Shown here in pieces: positions 24,590 to 32,470 of a stretch of 64,000 bases of DNA. Source of the stretch: Gemmobacter sp. (GTDB lineage Bacteria > Pseudomonadota > Alphaproteobacteria > Rhodobacterales > Rhodobacteraceae). The notes beneath the pieces are model-generated. The model did not search any database. It saw nothing but the letters and a program-made list of their open reading frames with translations, and was not told the origin of the DNA. The stretch covers positions 2,894,501 through 2,958,500 of the forward strand of contig NZ_JAUCBS010000013.1 in assembly GCF_034676705.1 (NCBI RefSeq), in the 5' to 3' direction. Both the position numbers and the translations under genes were made by a program. Numbering within the stretch: position 1 is the first letter of the stretch; every line of letters begins with the position of its first letter.

Positions 24590-25273
24590 ATGTCGATCTG
24601 GACCCGCATATCCGAGGCGCTGGCCGCCCTTGCCAACGGCGAGGGGCTGGCAGCCGTATTCGACCGGCTGCGCACGCCGCCGGAACGATCTGTTGCCTTT
24701 ACCATTGCCATCATCGGGCTGGGCGCCAAGATGGCCAAGGCCGATGGCGAAGTGACGCGGGACGAGGTTGCGGCCTTTCGCCGCGTCTTTGCCATTCCGC
24801 CAGGCGAGGAGGCGAACGCGGCCCGCGTCTTCAACCTGGCGCGGCAGGATGTGGCGGGCTACGAGGCCTATGCCCGCAAGATCGCCCGCATGTTCGACGG
24901 CGACCGTGAAACGCTGATCGACATCATGGAAGGACTGTTCCGCATTGCCGTGGCCGATGGCGACTATCACGAGGCCGAGGACCAGTTCCTGCGCAACGTG
25001 GCCGGGATCTTTGGCCTGCGCGATTGCTGTTTCCGGGGCCTGCGCGAACGCCATGTGCCGAACATGCCGCACGACCCCTATGACGTGCTGGATGTCGATC
25101 ACGATGCCCCGATGGACCAGATCCGCGCGGCCTGGCGGGCGGCGGTCAAGGAAAACCACCCCGACCGGATTCAGGCGCGCGGCGTTCCGGCCGAGGCCGT
25201 GCGGCTGGCGGAACAGCGCCTGATGGCGATCAATGCCGCCTGGGAGGAAATCAGCCGGGTGCGTGCGGCCTGA
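24590..25273 (+). CDS. TerB-DnaJ (DjlA-like) co-chaperone
   Basis: 227 residues. Residues ~28-140 form a TerB-like helical domain (IIGLGAKMAKADGEVTRDEV, GLFRIAVADGDYHEAED) and ~163-225 a J domain with the HPD signature in KENHPDRIQ. This is the soluble alphaproteobacterial DjlA-type layout without the N-terminal membrane anchor of E. coli DjlA. Expected to stimulate DnaK for unknown clients. The stop overlaps the next ATG in TGATG. Confidence 0.85.
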   Translation: MSIWTRISEALAALANGEGLAAVFDRLRTPPERSVAFTIAIIGLGAKMAKADGEVTRDEVAAFRRVFAIPPGEEANAARVFNLARQDVAGYEAYARKIARMFDGDRETLIDIMEGLFRIAVADGDYHEAEDQFLRNVAGIFGLRDCCFRGLRERHVPNMPHDPYDVLDVDHDAPMDQIRAAWRAAVKENHPDRIQARGVPAEAVRLAEQRLMAINAAWEEISRVRAA

Positions 25274-26301
25274 TGCTGCTGGCAACCTGGAACATCGAAT
25301 GGATGAACGTCCTGTTCGACGATGACGGCGACGCGCTGGAGGACGACGAACCTTCGGCGCGCTACCGTGTCACGCGGTCGGAACAGCTGGTGGGCATCGG
25401 CATCGTGCTGGCCGCGATGGATGCCGATGCGGTGTTCATCGTCGAGGCGCCGGATGACAACCGGCGGCGCAGCACCGTGCAGGCGCTGGAAAAATTCGCC
25501 GCGATCTGCGGGTTGCGCACCCGCCGCGCGGTGATGGGCTTTCGCAGCGATACCGAACAGGAACTGGCGCTGCTCTATGATCCCGATGTGATGACCGTGG
25601 CGCTGGATCCGCGCGAATCGCCCCATGCGCCGCGGTTCGACGGCGAAACCGACATTGACCTGGGCAATGGCAACGGGGTGGAAACCATCCGCTTTGCCCG
25701 CGCGCCGATGGAAATGGCCATCACCCCTGCGGATGGCGAGCCGTTCCGCCTGATCGGAGCCCATGCCAAATCCAAGGCGCCGCATGGCGCGCGCAACAAG
25801 CACGAAGTCTGGAGGCTGAGCCTGGCGAACCGGCGCAAGCAGCTGGCGCAATGCCTGTGGCTGCGCCGCCGGATCGAAGAACACCTGACGGCGGGCGACC
25901 GGCTGATCGTGATGGGCGATCTGAACGATGGCCCCGGCGTTGATTCGTTCGAGGGCATGTTCGGGCTGTCCGGCGTCGAGGTGGTGATGGGCTGCGCCGA
26001 TGTCGGCGGCTGCCTGATCGACGGGCCGATGCGCCTGCACGATCCGAACGCCATGGCGGCGCTGCACCGCCCGCTGGGGGGCGGCCCATCCAGCGCGCGG
26101 TTCTACAGCACAGAAACCAAACGATATTTTCCGGCACTGCTGGATTACATCCTGGTATCGCCCGACATTGCCGCCAGCGGCCCTGCCTGGCGCATCTGGC
26201 ACCCGTTCGACGACCCGGTCTGCTGGAAGACCCCCGAACTGCGCGAGGCGCTGCTGGCGGCCTCGGATCACTTCCCGGTGACGCTGGACTTCGACCCGTG
26301 A
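25273..26301 (+). CDS. Endonuclease/exonuclease/phosphatase family protein
   Basis: 342 residues. Catalytic blocks of the EEP fold are visible: LLATWNIEWMN, an acidic VFIVEAPDDN, LIGAHAKSK, VMGDLNDGPG (Asn/Asp pair) and the final SDHFPVTLDF. It lacks a signal peptide and should be cytoplasmic. Substrate could be DNA, a phospholipid or a nucleotide; the sequence does not say. It is coupled to the upstream chaperone-like gene by a one-base overlap. Confidence 0.85.
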   Translation: MLLATWNIEWMNVLFDDDGDALEDDEPSARYRVTRSEQLVGIGIVLAAMDADAVFIVEAPDDNRRRSTVQALEKFAAICGLRTRRAVMGFRSDTEQELALLYDPDVMTVALDPRESPHAPRFDGETDIDLGNGNGVETIRFARAPMEMAITPADGEPFRLIGAHAKSKAPHGARNKHEVWRLSLANRRKQLAQCLWLRRRIEEHLTAGDRLIVMGDLNDGPGVDSFEGMFGLSGVEVVMGCADVGGCLIDGPMRLHDPNAMAALHRPLGGGPSSARFYSTETKRYFPALLDYILVSPDIAASGPAWRIWHPFDDPVCWKTPELREALLAASDHFPVTLDFDP

Positions 26302-26332
26302 CCATGGGGCGCGGTCATCGTAGGCTTGCCCC

Positions 26333-26674
26333 ATGCGTCCGGTCCTTGCCCTTGCCCTGTGTCTGACCCTTGCGGCCCCGCTGGCGGCCGAGGAAACCCC
26401 TGTGGTCCCCGAAGCCGGGGGCGACATGGACCAAGGCCTCAGCCTGCTGGGTGAAGGCGCGCGGCTGTTGTTCCGCGGCCTGATGGCCGAGATGGAACCG
26501 GCGCTGGACGAGATGGCGGAACAGTTGCAGGCGATGGAACCGATGTTGCGGTCGCTGGCCGAGATGATCGGCGACATCCGCAACTACGAGGCGCCGGTCA
26601 AGCTGCCGAACGGCGACATCCTGATCCGCCGCCGCCCCGAACCGCCTGCCCCCGACACCGAGATAGAGCTTTAG
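26333..26674 (+). CDS. Small secreted hypothetical protein
   Basis: 113 residues with a clear signal peptide (MRPVLALALCLTLAAPLAA, cut before EETP). The mature part is helical, methionine- and glutamate-rich (GLMAEMEPALDEMAEQLQAM), then a short beta-like tail with NGDILIRRRPEPPAP. Homologues in Rhodobacteraceae are sometimes mislabelled AAA ATPase; no Walker motif is present. Probably periplasmic. Its stop overlaps the convergent lytic transglycosylase stop by four bases. Confidence 0.72.
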   Translation: MRPVLALALCLTLAAPLAAEETPVVPEAGGDMDQGLSLLGEGARLLFRGLMAEMEPALDEMAEQLQAMEPMLRSLAEMIGDIRNYEAPVKLPNGDILIRRRPEPPAPDTEIEL

Positions 26675-27534
26675 CCGCCGGCCGCTATCACCTTGAAAAC
26701 ACAAGGGTCGCTGACCAGCTCGGGCGGCGTCAGGCATAGCCCCTGCGCAACCTGCCAGGCGGCCAGAACCTTGGGCACATAGGCGCGCGTCTCGGCATAG
26801 GGGGGGACGCCGCCGTTGTTCTTCACCGCGCCTTCGCCGGCGTTGTAGGCGGCAAGCACCATCAGCGGGTCGCCGTCGAAATGCTTCATCAGCCAGTCCA
26901 GATAGGCGATGCCGCCCTTCAGGTTCTGCACCGGATCCTTGCTGTTGGTCACGCCAAAACGGCTGGCGGTGGCCGGGATCAGCTGCATCAACCCAACCGC
27001 CCCGGCACTGCTGACCGCATCCGCCCGGCCGCCGCTTTCAATGCCCATCACCGCCAGCACCAGCGCGGGCGACACCTTGGTGCCGATGGTGGCCTTCAGG
27101 ATCTCGGTCCCGAATCGGTTGGCCATGTCCTGCATGGTCTGCAGGCGCGGGGCGGGCACGCTGCCACCTCCAGGAACTTTCCCCAACATTTCCAGCGCCT
27201 TGCCGAACCTGCCCGACACAGGGCCCAGGGTGGGCGTGACCTCGGCCCAGTACCAGTCGAACAGGCCCGGGGCACCGCTTGGGGGGGGCGCAGGGGCGGC
27301 GGCGCCATCGACCGGCGCCTGCGGTTGCGGACGGGCGGCCGGAATGGCCATCAGCCGCGCCTGTTCGGCCGGGTCGATCTGCACCAGCGCCCGCTTTTCG
27401 CCCGGCGCCGGCACCTTGACCCGCTTGAAGGTGAAATCGTTCGATGGCGCCTCGGCCCCGGCCGGCGCCGCGAGCAGCGCCACAGCCAACAGCGCACCCG
27501 CGACGGGGCGCCCCACCCATTGAAATCGCCACAT
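26671..27534 (-). CDS. Lytic transglycosylase (SLT family)
   Basis: 287 residues from the ATG at 27534; upstream in-frame codons are basic and unlikely. A signal peptide (VAGALLAVALLAAPAGA) exports it. A proline/alanine-rich linker leads to an SLT domain with catalytic Glu in VMGIESGGRAD, then AVGLMQLIPATASRFGV and AYNAGEGAV. It cleaves peptidoglycan between MurNAc and GlcNAc. Divergent from the pilin genes; similar enzymes often open the wall for secretion or pilus systems, which is only suggestive here. Confidence 0.9.
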   Translation of the reverse strand: MWRFQWVGRPVAGALLAVALLAAPAGAEAPSNDFTFKRVKVPAPGEKRALVQIDPAEQARLMAIPAARPQPQAPVDGAAAPAPPPSGAPGLFDWYWAEVTPTLGPVSGRFGKALEMLGKVPGGGSVPAPRLQTMQDMANRFGTEILKATIGTKVSPALVLAVMGIESGGRADAVSSAGAVGLMQLIPATASRFGVTNSKDPVQNLKGGIAYLDWLMKHFDGDPLMVLAAYNAGEGAVKNNGGVPPYAETRAYVPKVLAAWQVAQGLCLTPPELVSDPCVFKVIAAGG

Positions 27535-27886
27535 GACTGCTCTGCCCGTTGTTTTCCGGCTTTGCGCCATCCTGCCAGAAAATCCCCTGTTGCAGAAGCG
27601 TTGCGCCGAATCCGCGGCATTCCACCGCCAAAAGCGGCAAATCTGCCGCGATCGGGCTGCCGCCTCCGGCAGGGGAACCACGACAGGCGTTAATAATCAT
27701 TAACTTACGCCGATCCGCAGTTCGTTCGAATAGTCCGAAAATACCCGATACCTGCCCAACTCGTGCCACGATTCGGGGGCCATATGCACTCAAGCCAGGA
27801 CGGAAGGCGGACCGGAACAGAGGCCGGGATGAAGCAGACCGAAGCGGCGAAGAAACCGAGCAAACCCCTGATGGAGGGACACCAGA
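27535..27886. other. 352-base divergent intergenic region before the pilins
   Basis: No gene supported. It should hold promoters for the transglycosylase and the pilin genes. It contains an AT-rich palindrome (27689-27704) that stands out from the GC-rich surroundings, then a ~180-base leader to pilin 1 that could be a long 5' untranslated region. A good ribosome site, GGAGGG, lies at 27873-27878. Confidence 0.55.
27689..27704. promoter_or_regulatory. AT-rich palindrome GTTAAT-N4-ATTAAC
   Basis: Perfect 6-bp arms around AATC, 183 bases before pilin 1. It contains two TTAA elements (TTAA-N6-TTAA). Alphaproteobacterial CtrA sites are usually written TTAA-N7-TTAA, so this is close but not exact. 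CtrA control of pilus genes is known in the class; here it is inference. Confidence 0.4.
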
Positions 27887-28075
27887 ATGAAACTCTTCTC
27901 GCTGCTGAAAAAATTCCGTGCCGACGAATCGGGCGCCGTGACCGTTGACTGGGTCGTGCTGACCGCCGCCATCGTGGGCCTGGGCGTCGTCGTGATCAAC
28001 ACCGTCGGCGGTGGCATCACCACCGTGGCCGGCGAAATGGCCACCAAGATCGAAGACACCACCGTCGGCTACTGA
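27887..28075 (+). CDS. Flp-like type IVb pilin, copy A
   Basis: 62 residues: a short basic leader (MKLFSLLKKFRADESG), then a hydrophobic helix starting AVTVDWVVLTAAIVGLGVVV. This matches the type IVb prepilin pattern cut after Gly by a TadV-type peptidase; position +5 is Asp where classical Flp has Glu. Expected to form Tad pilus fibres or a minor pilin. SD GGAGGG is 8-13 bases upstream. Almost identical to the next gene. Confidence 0.8.
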   Translation: MKLFSLLKKFRADESGAVTVDWVVLTAAIVGLGVVVINTVGGGITTVAGEMATKIEDTTVGY

Positions 28076-28165
28076 TCCGCTCAGCGCCTGACAACCTGAT
28101 TTCCCGACATCACGGCTGATCGTGCCAGGCAGGACGCCAGCCAGAAATCCCAAAGGATGACCACC

Positions 28166-28354
28166 ATGAAACTCTTCTCGCTGCTGAAAAAATTCCGTGC
28201 CGACGAATCGGGCGCCGTGACCGTTGACTGGGTCGTGCTGACCGCTGCCATCGTGGGCCTGGGCGTCGTCGTGATCAACACCGTCGGCGGTGGCATCACC
28301 ACCGTGGCCGGCGAAATGGCCACCAAGATCGAAGACACCACCGTCGGCTACTGA
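28166..28354 (+). CDS. Flp-like type IVb pilin, copy B (near-perfect duplicate)
   Basis: Encodes exactly the same 62 residues as copy A; of 189 bases only position 28246 (T, versus C at 27967) differs, silently. Flanks are unrelated. The ATG at 28166 has AAAGGA at the right distance; the in-frame ATG at 28157 overlaps that site and is less likely. A strong terminator follows, so copies A and B form a bicistronic unit. Confidence 0.8.
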   Translation: MKLFSLLKKFRADESGAVTVDWVVLTAAIVGLGVVVINTVGGGITTVAGEMATKIEDTTVGY

Positions 28355-28377
28355 TAGCGCGGCGGCTACCCGAACCG

Positions 28378-28413
28378 GCAAAGGCCGTGCCGCTGGCACG
28401 GCCTTTGCACTTT
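28378..28413 (+). terminator. Strong intrinsic terminator after pilin copy B
   Basis: 14-bp perfect arms GCAAAGGCCGTGCC (28378-28391) and GGCACGGCCTTTGC (28395-28408), 3-base loop, followed by ACTTT. It separates the duplicated pilins from the third pilin and cpaB, allowing high pilin expression without equal cpaB expression. Confidence 0.85.
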
Positions 28414-28534
28414 CCAGCCTGACCTGAGCCCCGGCAAGATCACCGCGCCATCAAACGGTTTCCCTGTTTTCGCCACATTCCACCCGCAGGCTTTCGAAAC
28501 TGCCATGACAGGCGGTCCGGCGCAGGAGGTTTCA

Positions 28535-28714
28535 GTGAAAACGACGGTAAGGCGGTTTGTCGACGATACCAGCGGTGCTGTCTCGGCCGATTTCGTCGTG
28601 CTGACCGCCGGGGTGATCGGGCTGTGCATGTTGTTCATCGTGCCGGTGCTGAACGAATCGGTGAACTGGGGCCAGGCGATTGCCGATCTTGCCTCGAGAA
28701 ATCTGGGAAACTGA
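28535..28714 (+). CDS. Third Flp-like type IVb pilin (diverged)
   Basis: 59 residues from a GTG at 28535, five bases after AGGAGG; an upstream ATG at 28505 precedes that ribosome site. Leader RRFVDDTSG, then AVSADFVVLTAGVIGLCMLF, again with Asp at +5. The C-terminal part differs from the duplicated pilins (LNESVNWGQAIADLAS). Could be a minor pilin. It precedes cpaB by 53 bases and is probably co-transcribed with it. Confidence 0.72.
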   Translation: MKTTVRRFVDDTSGAVSADFVVLTAGVIGLCMLFIVPVLNESVNWGQAIADLASRNLGN

Positions 28715-28767
28715 ACGGCTGACCGGCAGCAGCCACCTGGCGGGCCGAGGACACAAGGAACACTGAG

Positions 28768-29607
28768 ATGCGCATGGTTTTTTCGCTGGTCATGGTGCTG
28801 GGGCTCGGGCTGGCCGGCTTTGCCGCCTGGAAGACCTCGGAATTCATCAACGTCACCAAGGCCCGCGAACAGGCGGCGCTGAAACGGATCGTCCCGACGG
28901 TCGAGGTGTTCGTGGCCAACAAGCCGCTGCCCTTTGGCCATGTCCTGACGCCCGACGACGTGGTCAAGGTAGCCTGGCCCAAGAACGCCCTGCCCGAAAC
29001 CATCTTCCAGGATCCCGCCCTGCTGTTTCCCGGCGATGGCTCGCGCCAGCGTACCGTCATTCGCCAGATGGAAAAGTTCGAGCCGCTGCTGGCCTCCAAG
29101 GTCACCGAACCGGGCGAGGATGCGGGCCTGAACACCCGGCTTGACCGCGGGATGCGCGCCTTCACCATCAAGGTCGATGCCTCGTCCGGCGTCTCGGGCT
29201 TTCTGCGGCCCGGCGACCGGGTGGATCTGTACTGGACGGGCAATACCGCCGGCCTGACCGCCGAAAGCTCGGGCGAGATCACCAAGCTGATCGAATCCGG
29301 CATCAATGTGGTGGCCATCGACCAGTCGACCGAAGGCACCGCCACCGGCGCGGCCAAATCGGTGACGGTTGCCGTCTCGCCTCAGCAGGTGGCCCGGCTG
29401 GCACAGGCCCAGATGACCGGGCGGCTGGCCATGTCGCTGGTCGGCGTTTCCGACGATACCACCGCCGCAGCCGCCGATGTCGACAAACGGGGGCTCCTGG
29501 GCATCATCCAGCAGGAGGTCGCCCCGGTCGAGGCCGCCAAGGTCTGCACCATCCGCACCCGCAAGGGGGCCGAGGTGGTGGAAATCCCGATCCCCTGCAC
29601 GAACTGA
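28768..29607 (+). CDS. cpaB: Flp pilus assembly protein CpaB
   Basis: 279 residues. N-terminal anchor (FSLVMVLGLGLAGFAAW), then a SAF/BTD-like domain near residues 45-110 (TVEVFVANKPLPFGHVLTPD), and an RcpC-type domain with FTIKVDASSGVSGFLRPGDRV. CpaB links the inner-membrane pilus machine to the secretin CpaC in the periplasm. Normally cpaC, cpaE, cpaF, tadB and tadC follow; none is present here, since the next gene is dcd on the other strand. Confidence 0.9.
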   Translation: MRMVFSLVMVLGLGLAGFAAWKTSEFINVTKAREQAALKRIVPTVEVFVANKPLPFGHVLTPDDVVKVAWPKNALPETIFQDPALLFPGDGSRQRTVIRQMEKFEPLLASKVTEPGEDAGLNTRLDRGMRAFTIKVDASSGVSGFLRPGDRVDLYWTGNTAGLTAESSGEITKLIESGINVVAIDQSTEGTATGAAKSVTVAVSPQQVARLAQAQMTGRLAMSLVGVSDDTTAAAADVDKRGLLGIIQQEVAPVEAAKVCTIRTRKGAEVVEIPIPCTN

Positions 29608-29669
29608 CCCGACGGGGCAGATATCAGGCGCGGCGCGGTCCCCGGATCCGCCGCGCTTTTTGCTGGCCG

Positions 29670-29757
29670 GGCATGGGTATTTGCAGCAAGGTGAAAGGGC
29701 AAAGGCGGCGCGGCGCCCCCTCTCGCTCTGATCGAAATATCCCCGCCGGAGGCTGCC
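29670..29757. repeat. Composite intergenic repeat, copy 6 (two inverted cores)
   Basis: A diverged forward core (29675-29698, GGTATTTGCAGCAAGGTGAA) and a reverse core (29721-29757, TCGCTCTGATCGAAATATCC then CCGCCGGAGG) lie 20 bases apart between convergent cpaB and dcd. Confidence 0.65.
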
Positions 29758-29774
29758 GACGCCTGTCCCGCAGA

Positions 29775-30851
29775 TCAGCGCCGGAAATGCTTGGACAGCT
29801 TCAGCCCCTGCCCCTGATAGTTCGAGGCGATGCCGGCGCCATATAGCATATCGGGACGCTCGGCCATGCGTTCATAGACCAGCCGGCCCACCACCTGCCC
29901 ATGTTCCAGCACAAAGGGCGCCTCGTGGCAGCGCACCTCCAGCACGCCGCGGCTGCCGGTGCCGCCGGCGGCGGCATGGCCAAAGCCCGGGTCGAAGAAG
30001 CCGGCATAATGCACCCGGAATTCCCCCACCATGGCCAGATAGGGCGCCATTTCGGCCGCGTGATCGGGCGGGATCGTCACCGCCTCGCGGCTGACAAGGA
30101 TGTAGAAGGCGCCCGGATCCAGGATGATGCGTCCCTGCGCGCTGCGGACTTCCTCCCAGAAGTCGGCGGGATCATAGGCGCCGATCCGGTCCAGGTCGAT
30201 CACCCCGCTGTGCGGCTTGGCGCGGTAGCCCACCAGATCGCCGCTGACGGGCCGCAGATCGACCGAAAAGCCCAGGCCCCCCGAAATCAGCGGCACTCCA
30301 TCGACCAGCGCGTCGCGGGCATGCAGGGCGGCCAGTTCGCCATCGTCCAGCACCGCCTCGCCCTGCCGCAGGCGCAGCTGGTTCAGCCGCATGCCGGGGC
30401 GCACCAGCACGGAAAAGCTGCGCGGGCAGATCTCGGTATAAAGCGGGCCATGGTAACCCGCGGGAATCCGGTCGAATTCCACCCCGCCATCGGTGATCGT
30501 ACGGGTCAACAGATCCAGCCGCCCGGTGGAGCTTTTGGCATTCGCCACCGCCGATACCCCGGCCGGCAGCGCCAGCCGTTCCATCAGCGGCACGACATAG
30601 ACGCAGCCCTTTTCCAGAACGGCGCCCTGGGTCAAGTCCACGCGGTGCATCTCGAACTCGGCGATGCGGTCGGCCACCTGGCGCCCCTGCCCTGCCAGGA
30701 ACGAGGCGCGGACACGGTAGGCCACGGTGCCAAGCCGCAGGTCCAGGCTGGCCGGCTGCACCTGTTCGGGCAGCGCTGCGGGATCGGCGGCAATCGTGCC
30801 ATCCGCGATCATCGCCCGGATCGTCTGTGCCGGCAGAACCCCGTCAGCCAT
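29775..30851 (-). CDS. dcd: 2'-deoxycytidine 5'-triphosphate deaminase (long, two-domain form)
   Basis: 358 residues, about twice the length of E. coli Dcd, the form usual in Alphaproteobacteria with two dUTPase-like halves. Converts dCTP to dUTP, feeding dTMP synthesis. Seen: VQPASLDLRLGTVAY, VANAKSSTGRLDLLTR with the conserved SSTGR, GYHGPLYTEI, and a C-terminal half with GFFDPGFGHA. Ends close to cpaB on the other strand; tRNA-Pro lies just upstream. Confidence 0.9.
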   Translation of the reverse strand: MADGVLPAQTIRAMIADGTIAADPAALPEQVQPASLDLRLGTVAYRVRASFLAGQGRQVADRIAEFEMHRVDLTQGAVLEKGCVYVVPLMERLALPAGVSAVANAKSSTGRLDLLTRTITDGGVEFDRIPAGYHGPLYTEICPRSFSVLVRPGMRLNQLRLRQGEAVLDDGELAALHARDALVDGVPLISGGLGFSVDLRPVSGDLVGYRAKPHSGVIDLDRIGAYDPADFWEEVRSAQGRIILDPGAFYILVSREAVTIPPDHAAEMAPYLAMVGEFRVHYAGFFDPGFGHAAAGGTGSRGVLEVRCHEAPFVLEHGQVVGRLVYERMAERPDMLYGAGIASNYQGQGLKLSKHFRR

Positions 30852-30914
30852 GATCGCCCCCTTGAAAACAGAAACCGCCCGCGCTGCCGGCAGGCAGGCG
30901 AGCGGTTTCGGTGT

Positions 30915-30992
30915 TGGTCGGGCCGGTGAGATTCGAACTCACGACCTTCCGCCCCCCAGACGGACGCGCTAACCAGGCTGCGCCACGGCCCG
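30915..30992 (-). tRNA. tRNA-Pro (GGG)
   Basis: Cloverleaf on the minus strand: acceptor CGGGCCG/CGGCCCG, D arm GCGC/GCGC with AGCCTGGTTA loop, anticodon stem TCCGT/GCGGA with loop CTGGGGG (anticodon GGG), T arm GTGAG-TTCGAAT-CTCAC, discriminator A. CCA is encoded at 30917-30915. Confidence 0.93.
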
Positions 30993-31054
30993 ACGAGGGG
31001 GATACATACCCATATTCCGCGCGGGGGCAAGCGCGAAATCGCATAATGTGCCAC

Positions 31055-32074
31055 CTATTCCCGAGCGGGCTGGCCCTGATCGACCCGGTCGCGCAACTGG
31101 CGCAGGCGAATGGCAATATCGCGCAGCTGCGGCCGGTCTGCCGGTGCCGGCGACCACTGGCGCAGACGCGCGGCCAAGGCCGGCAGATCGGGCAAGGTTT
31201 CTTCCCTTGGGCGGAAAACCTCGGTTCGCGGGCCGGCCGGGGCAGAGACCGGCACGGGGGCGGGCGGCTGCATGAACAGCGGCAGGCCTTCGAACGGGTG
31301 GCGTTCTGGGGCCGGTTCGGGCACGGGGGCTGGTTCGGCCTGCAAGACCGGGGCGTCATGCTCCACCCGAACCACCACCGAGTCGGTCCTGGCCGCCTGC
31401 GACGGCTCCCCATCCGTTCCAGCGATCATGCCTTCGGCCAGATCGTGCGAGGGTTCGGCGGGCGGTTCTGCCGGCATCGCAAGGTCGGGAACGGGCAGAT
31501 CCGGCGCAGGAGAAAGGGGCTCTGGTTCCATTGCGGCATCTGCCGGCTCGGCCTGACTGTCGTGATCCACCAAGGCAGGGGTATCCTGCGCGGCAGGCGG
31601 CAGGCCTTCGTCCAGGGGTGCGTCGGCGACTTCCGCTTCAGGCACGGGTGTCGGCGGTTCTGCCGCCTCCTCGTCCATGGCCTCTGCCTCGGCGGCCTTG
31701 CGGGGCCCGGGCCAGGGAATCACCCGGTCCGCCGCCACCGGGGCCACCGGCAGGCCAATGGCCTCATCCTCGACCCATTCCTGCCGGGCGCCCAGCGCCA
31801 ACCCCTGATCGGCCAGCGCGCACACATGCCGAACCCCTTGTTCACGCAAGATCTTCTGCACGCCGCGAATCGTCAGGCCCTGATCGTGCAACAGCAGACG
31901 GATGCCGCCCAGCAACGCCACATCGGTGGGGCGGTAATAGCGCCGCCCCCCGGCCCGCTTGACCGGGCGCACCTGGGGAAAGCGGCTTTCCCAGAATCGC
32001 AGCACATGCGCGGGCACGTCCAGCAGGTCGGCCACCTCGCTGATCGTGCGGAAGGCGTCGGGCGACTTTTCCAT
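31055..32074 (-). CDS. MerR family transcriptional regulator with a long disordered tail
   Basis: 339 residues. Residues ~9-78 are a MerR winged helix (TISEVADLLDVPAHVLRFWE, then GGRRYYRPTDVALLGGI). The rest is low-complexity, acidic and Pro/Ala-rich (~130-270) with a short helical end (LPALAARLRQWS). No metal- or ligand-binding domain is visible. This MerR is a constant neighbour of ihfA in Rhodobacteraceae. The regulated genes are unknown. Confidence 0.85.
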   Translation of the reverse strand: MEKSPDAFRTISEVADLLDVPAHVLRFWESRFPQVRPVKRAGGRRYYRPTDVALLGGIRLLLHDQGLTIRGVQKILREQGVRHVCALADQGLALGARQEWVEDEAIGLPVAPVAADRVIPWPGPRKAAEAEAMDEEAAEPPTPVPEAEVADAPLDEGLPPAAQDTPALVDHDSQAEPADAAMEPEPLSPAPDLPVPDLAMPAEPPAEPSHDLAEGMIAGTDGEPSQAARTDSVVVRVEHDAPVLQAEPAPVPEPAPERHPFEGLPLFMQPPAPVPVSAPAGPRTEVFRPREETLPDLPALAARLRQWSPAPADRPQLRDIAIRLRQLRDRVDQGQPARE

Positions 32075-32088
32075 GCGCCCGCCGTCCG

Positions 32089-32388
32089 TCAGCCTTCGCC
32101 GGCCGCCACGCGATCCTTCATCAGGTGCGAGGGCCGGAACGACAGCACGCGGCGGGGGGAAATTGGCACTTCCTCGCCTGTCTTGGGGTTGCGGCCCACG
32201 CGCGCCGCCTTGCCTCGCACCGAGAAGGTGCCGAACGACGAAATCTTCACCGTCTCGCCCGCGACCAGCGCATCCGAGACATGTTGAAGAACCGATTCAA
32301 CAAGTTGCGCGGATTCGTTGCGCGACAGGCCAACCTCGCGGAAGACGGCCTCGCTCAGATCCATGCGCGTCAGAGTCTTTTCGCCCAT
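32089..32388 (-). CDS. ihfA: Integration host factor alpha subunit
   Basis: 99 residues, standard length. Nucleoid-associated DNA-bending protein that pairs with IHF-beta. Typical segments: LTRMDLSEAVFREVGLSRNE, VKISSFGTFSVRGK, the DNA-intercalating arm GRNPKTGEEVPIS. It follows fabH and precedes the MerR gene on the same strand, the usual order; promoter likely in the ~80 bases before its start. Confidence 0.96.
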   Translation of the reverse strand: MGEKTLTRMDLSEAVFREVGLSRNESAQLVESVLQHVSDALVAGETVKISSFGTFSVRGKAARVGRNPKTGEEVPISPRRVLSFRPSHLMKDRVAAGEG

Positions 32389-32470
32389 ACCGTCCCCCCG
32401 GTGTTTGCGGCAGCATGGGCCAGCCGAATTTCCGAGTCAATATCAACGGCTTGCAGCAGCACCCTGATGC

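Noticed and set aside
28157..28165. An earlier ATG for pilin copy B
   Set aside because: It overlaps the AAAGGA ribosome site; copy A begins at the equivalent of 28166.
30915..30992. tRNA-Pro as an integration site of a genomic island
   Set aside because: No integrase and no repeated 3' tRNA fragment; flanks are conserved core genes. Same for tRNA-Tyr and tRNA-Gln within the visible sequence.
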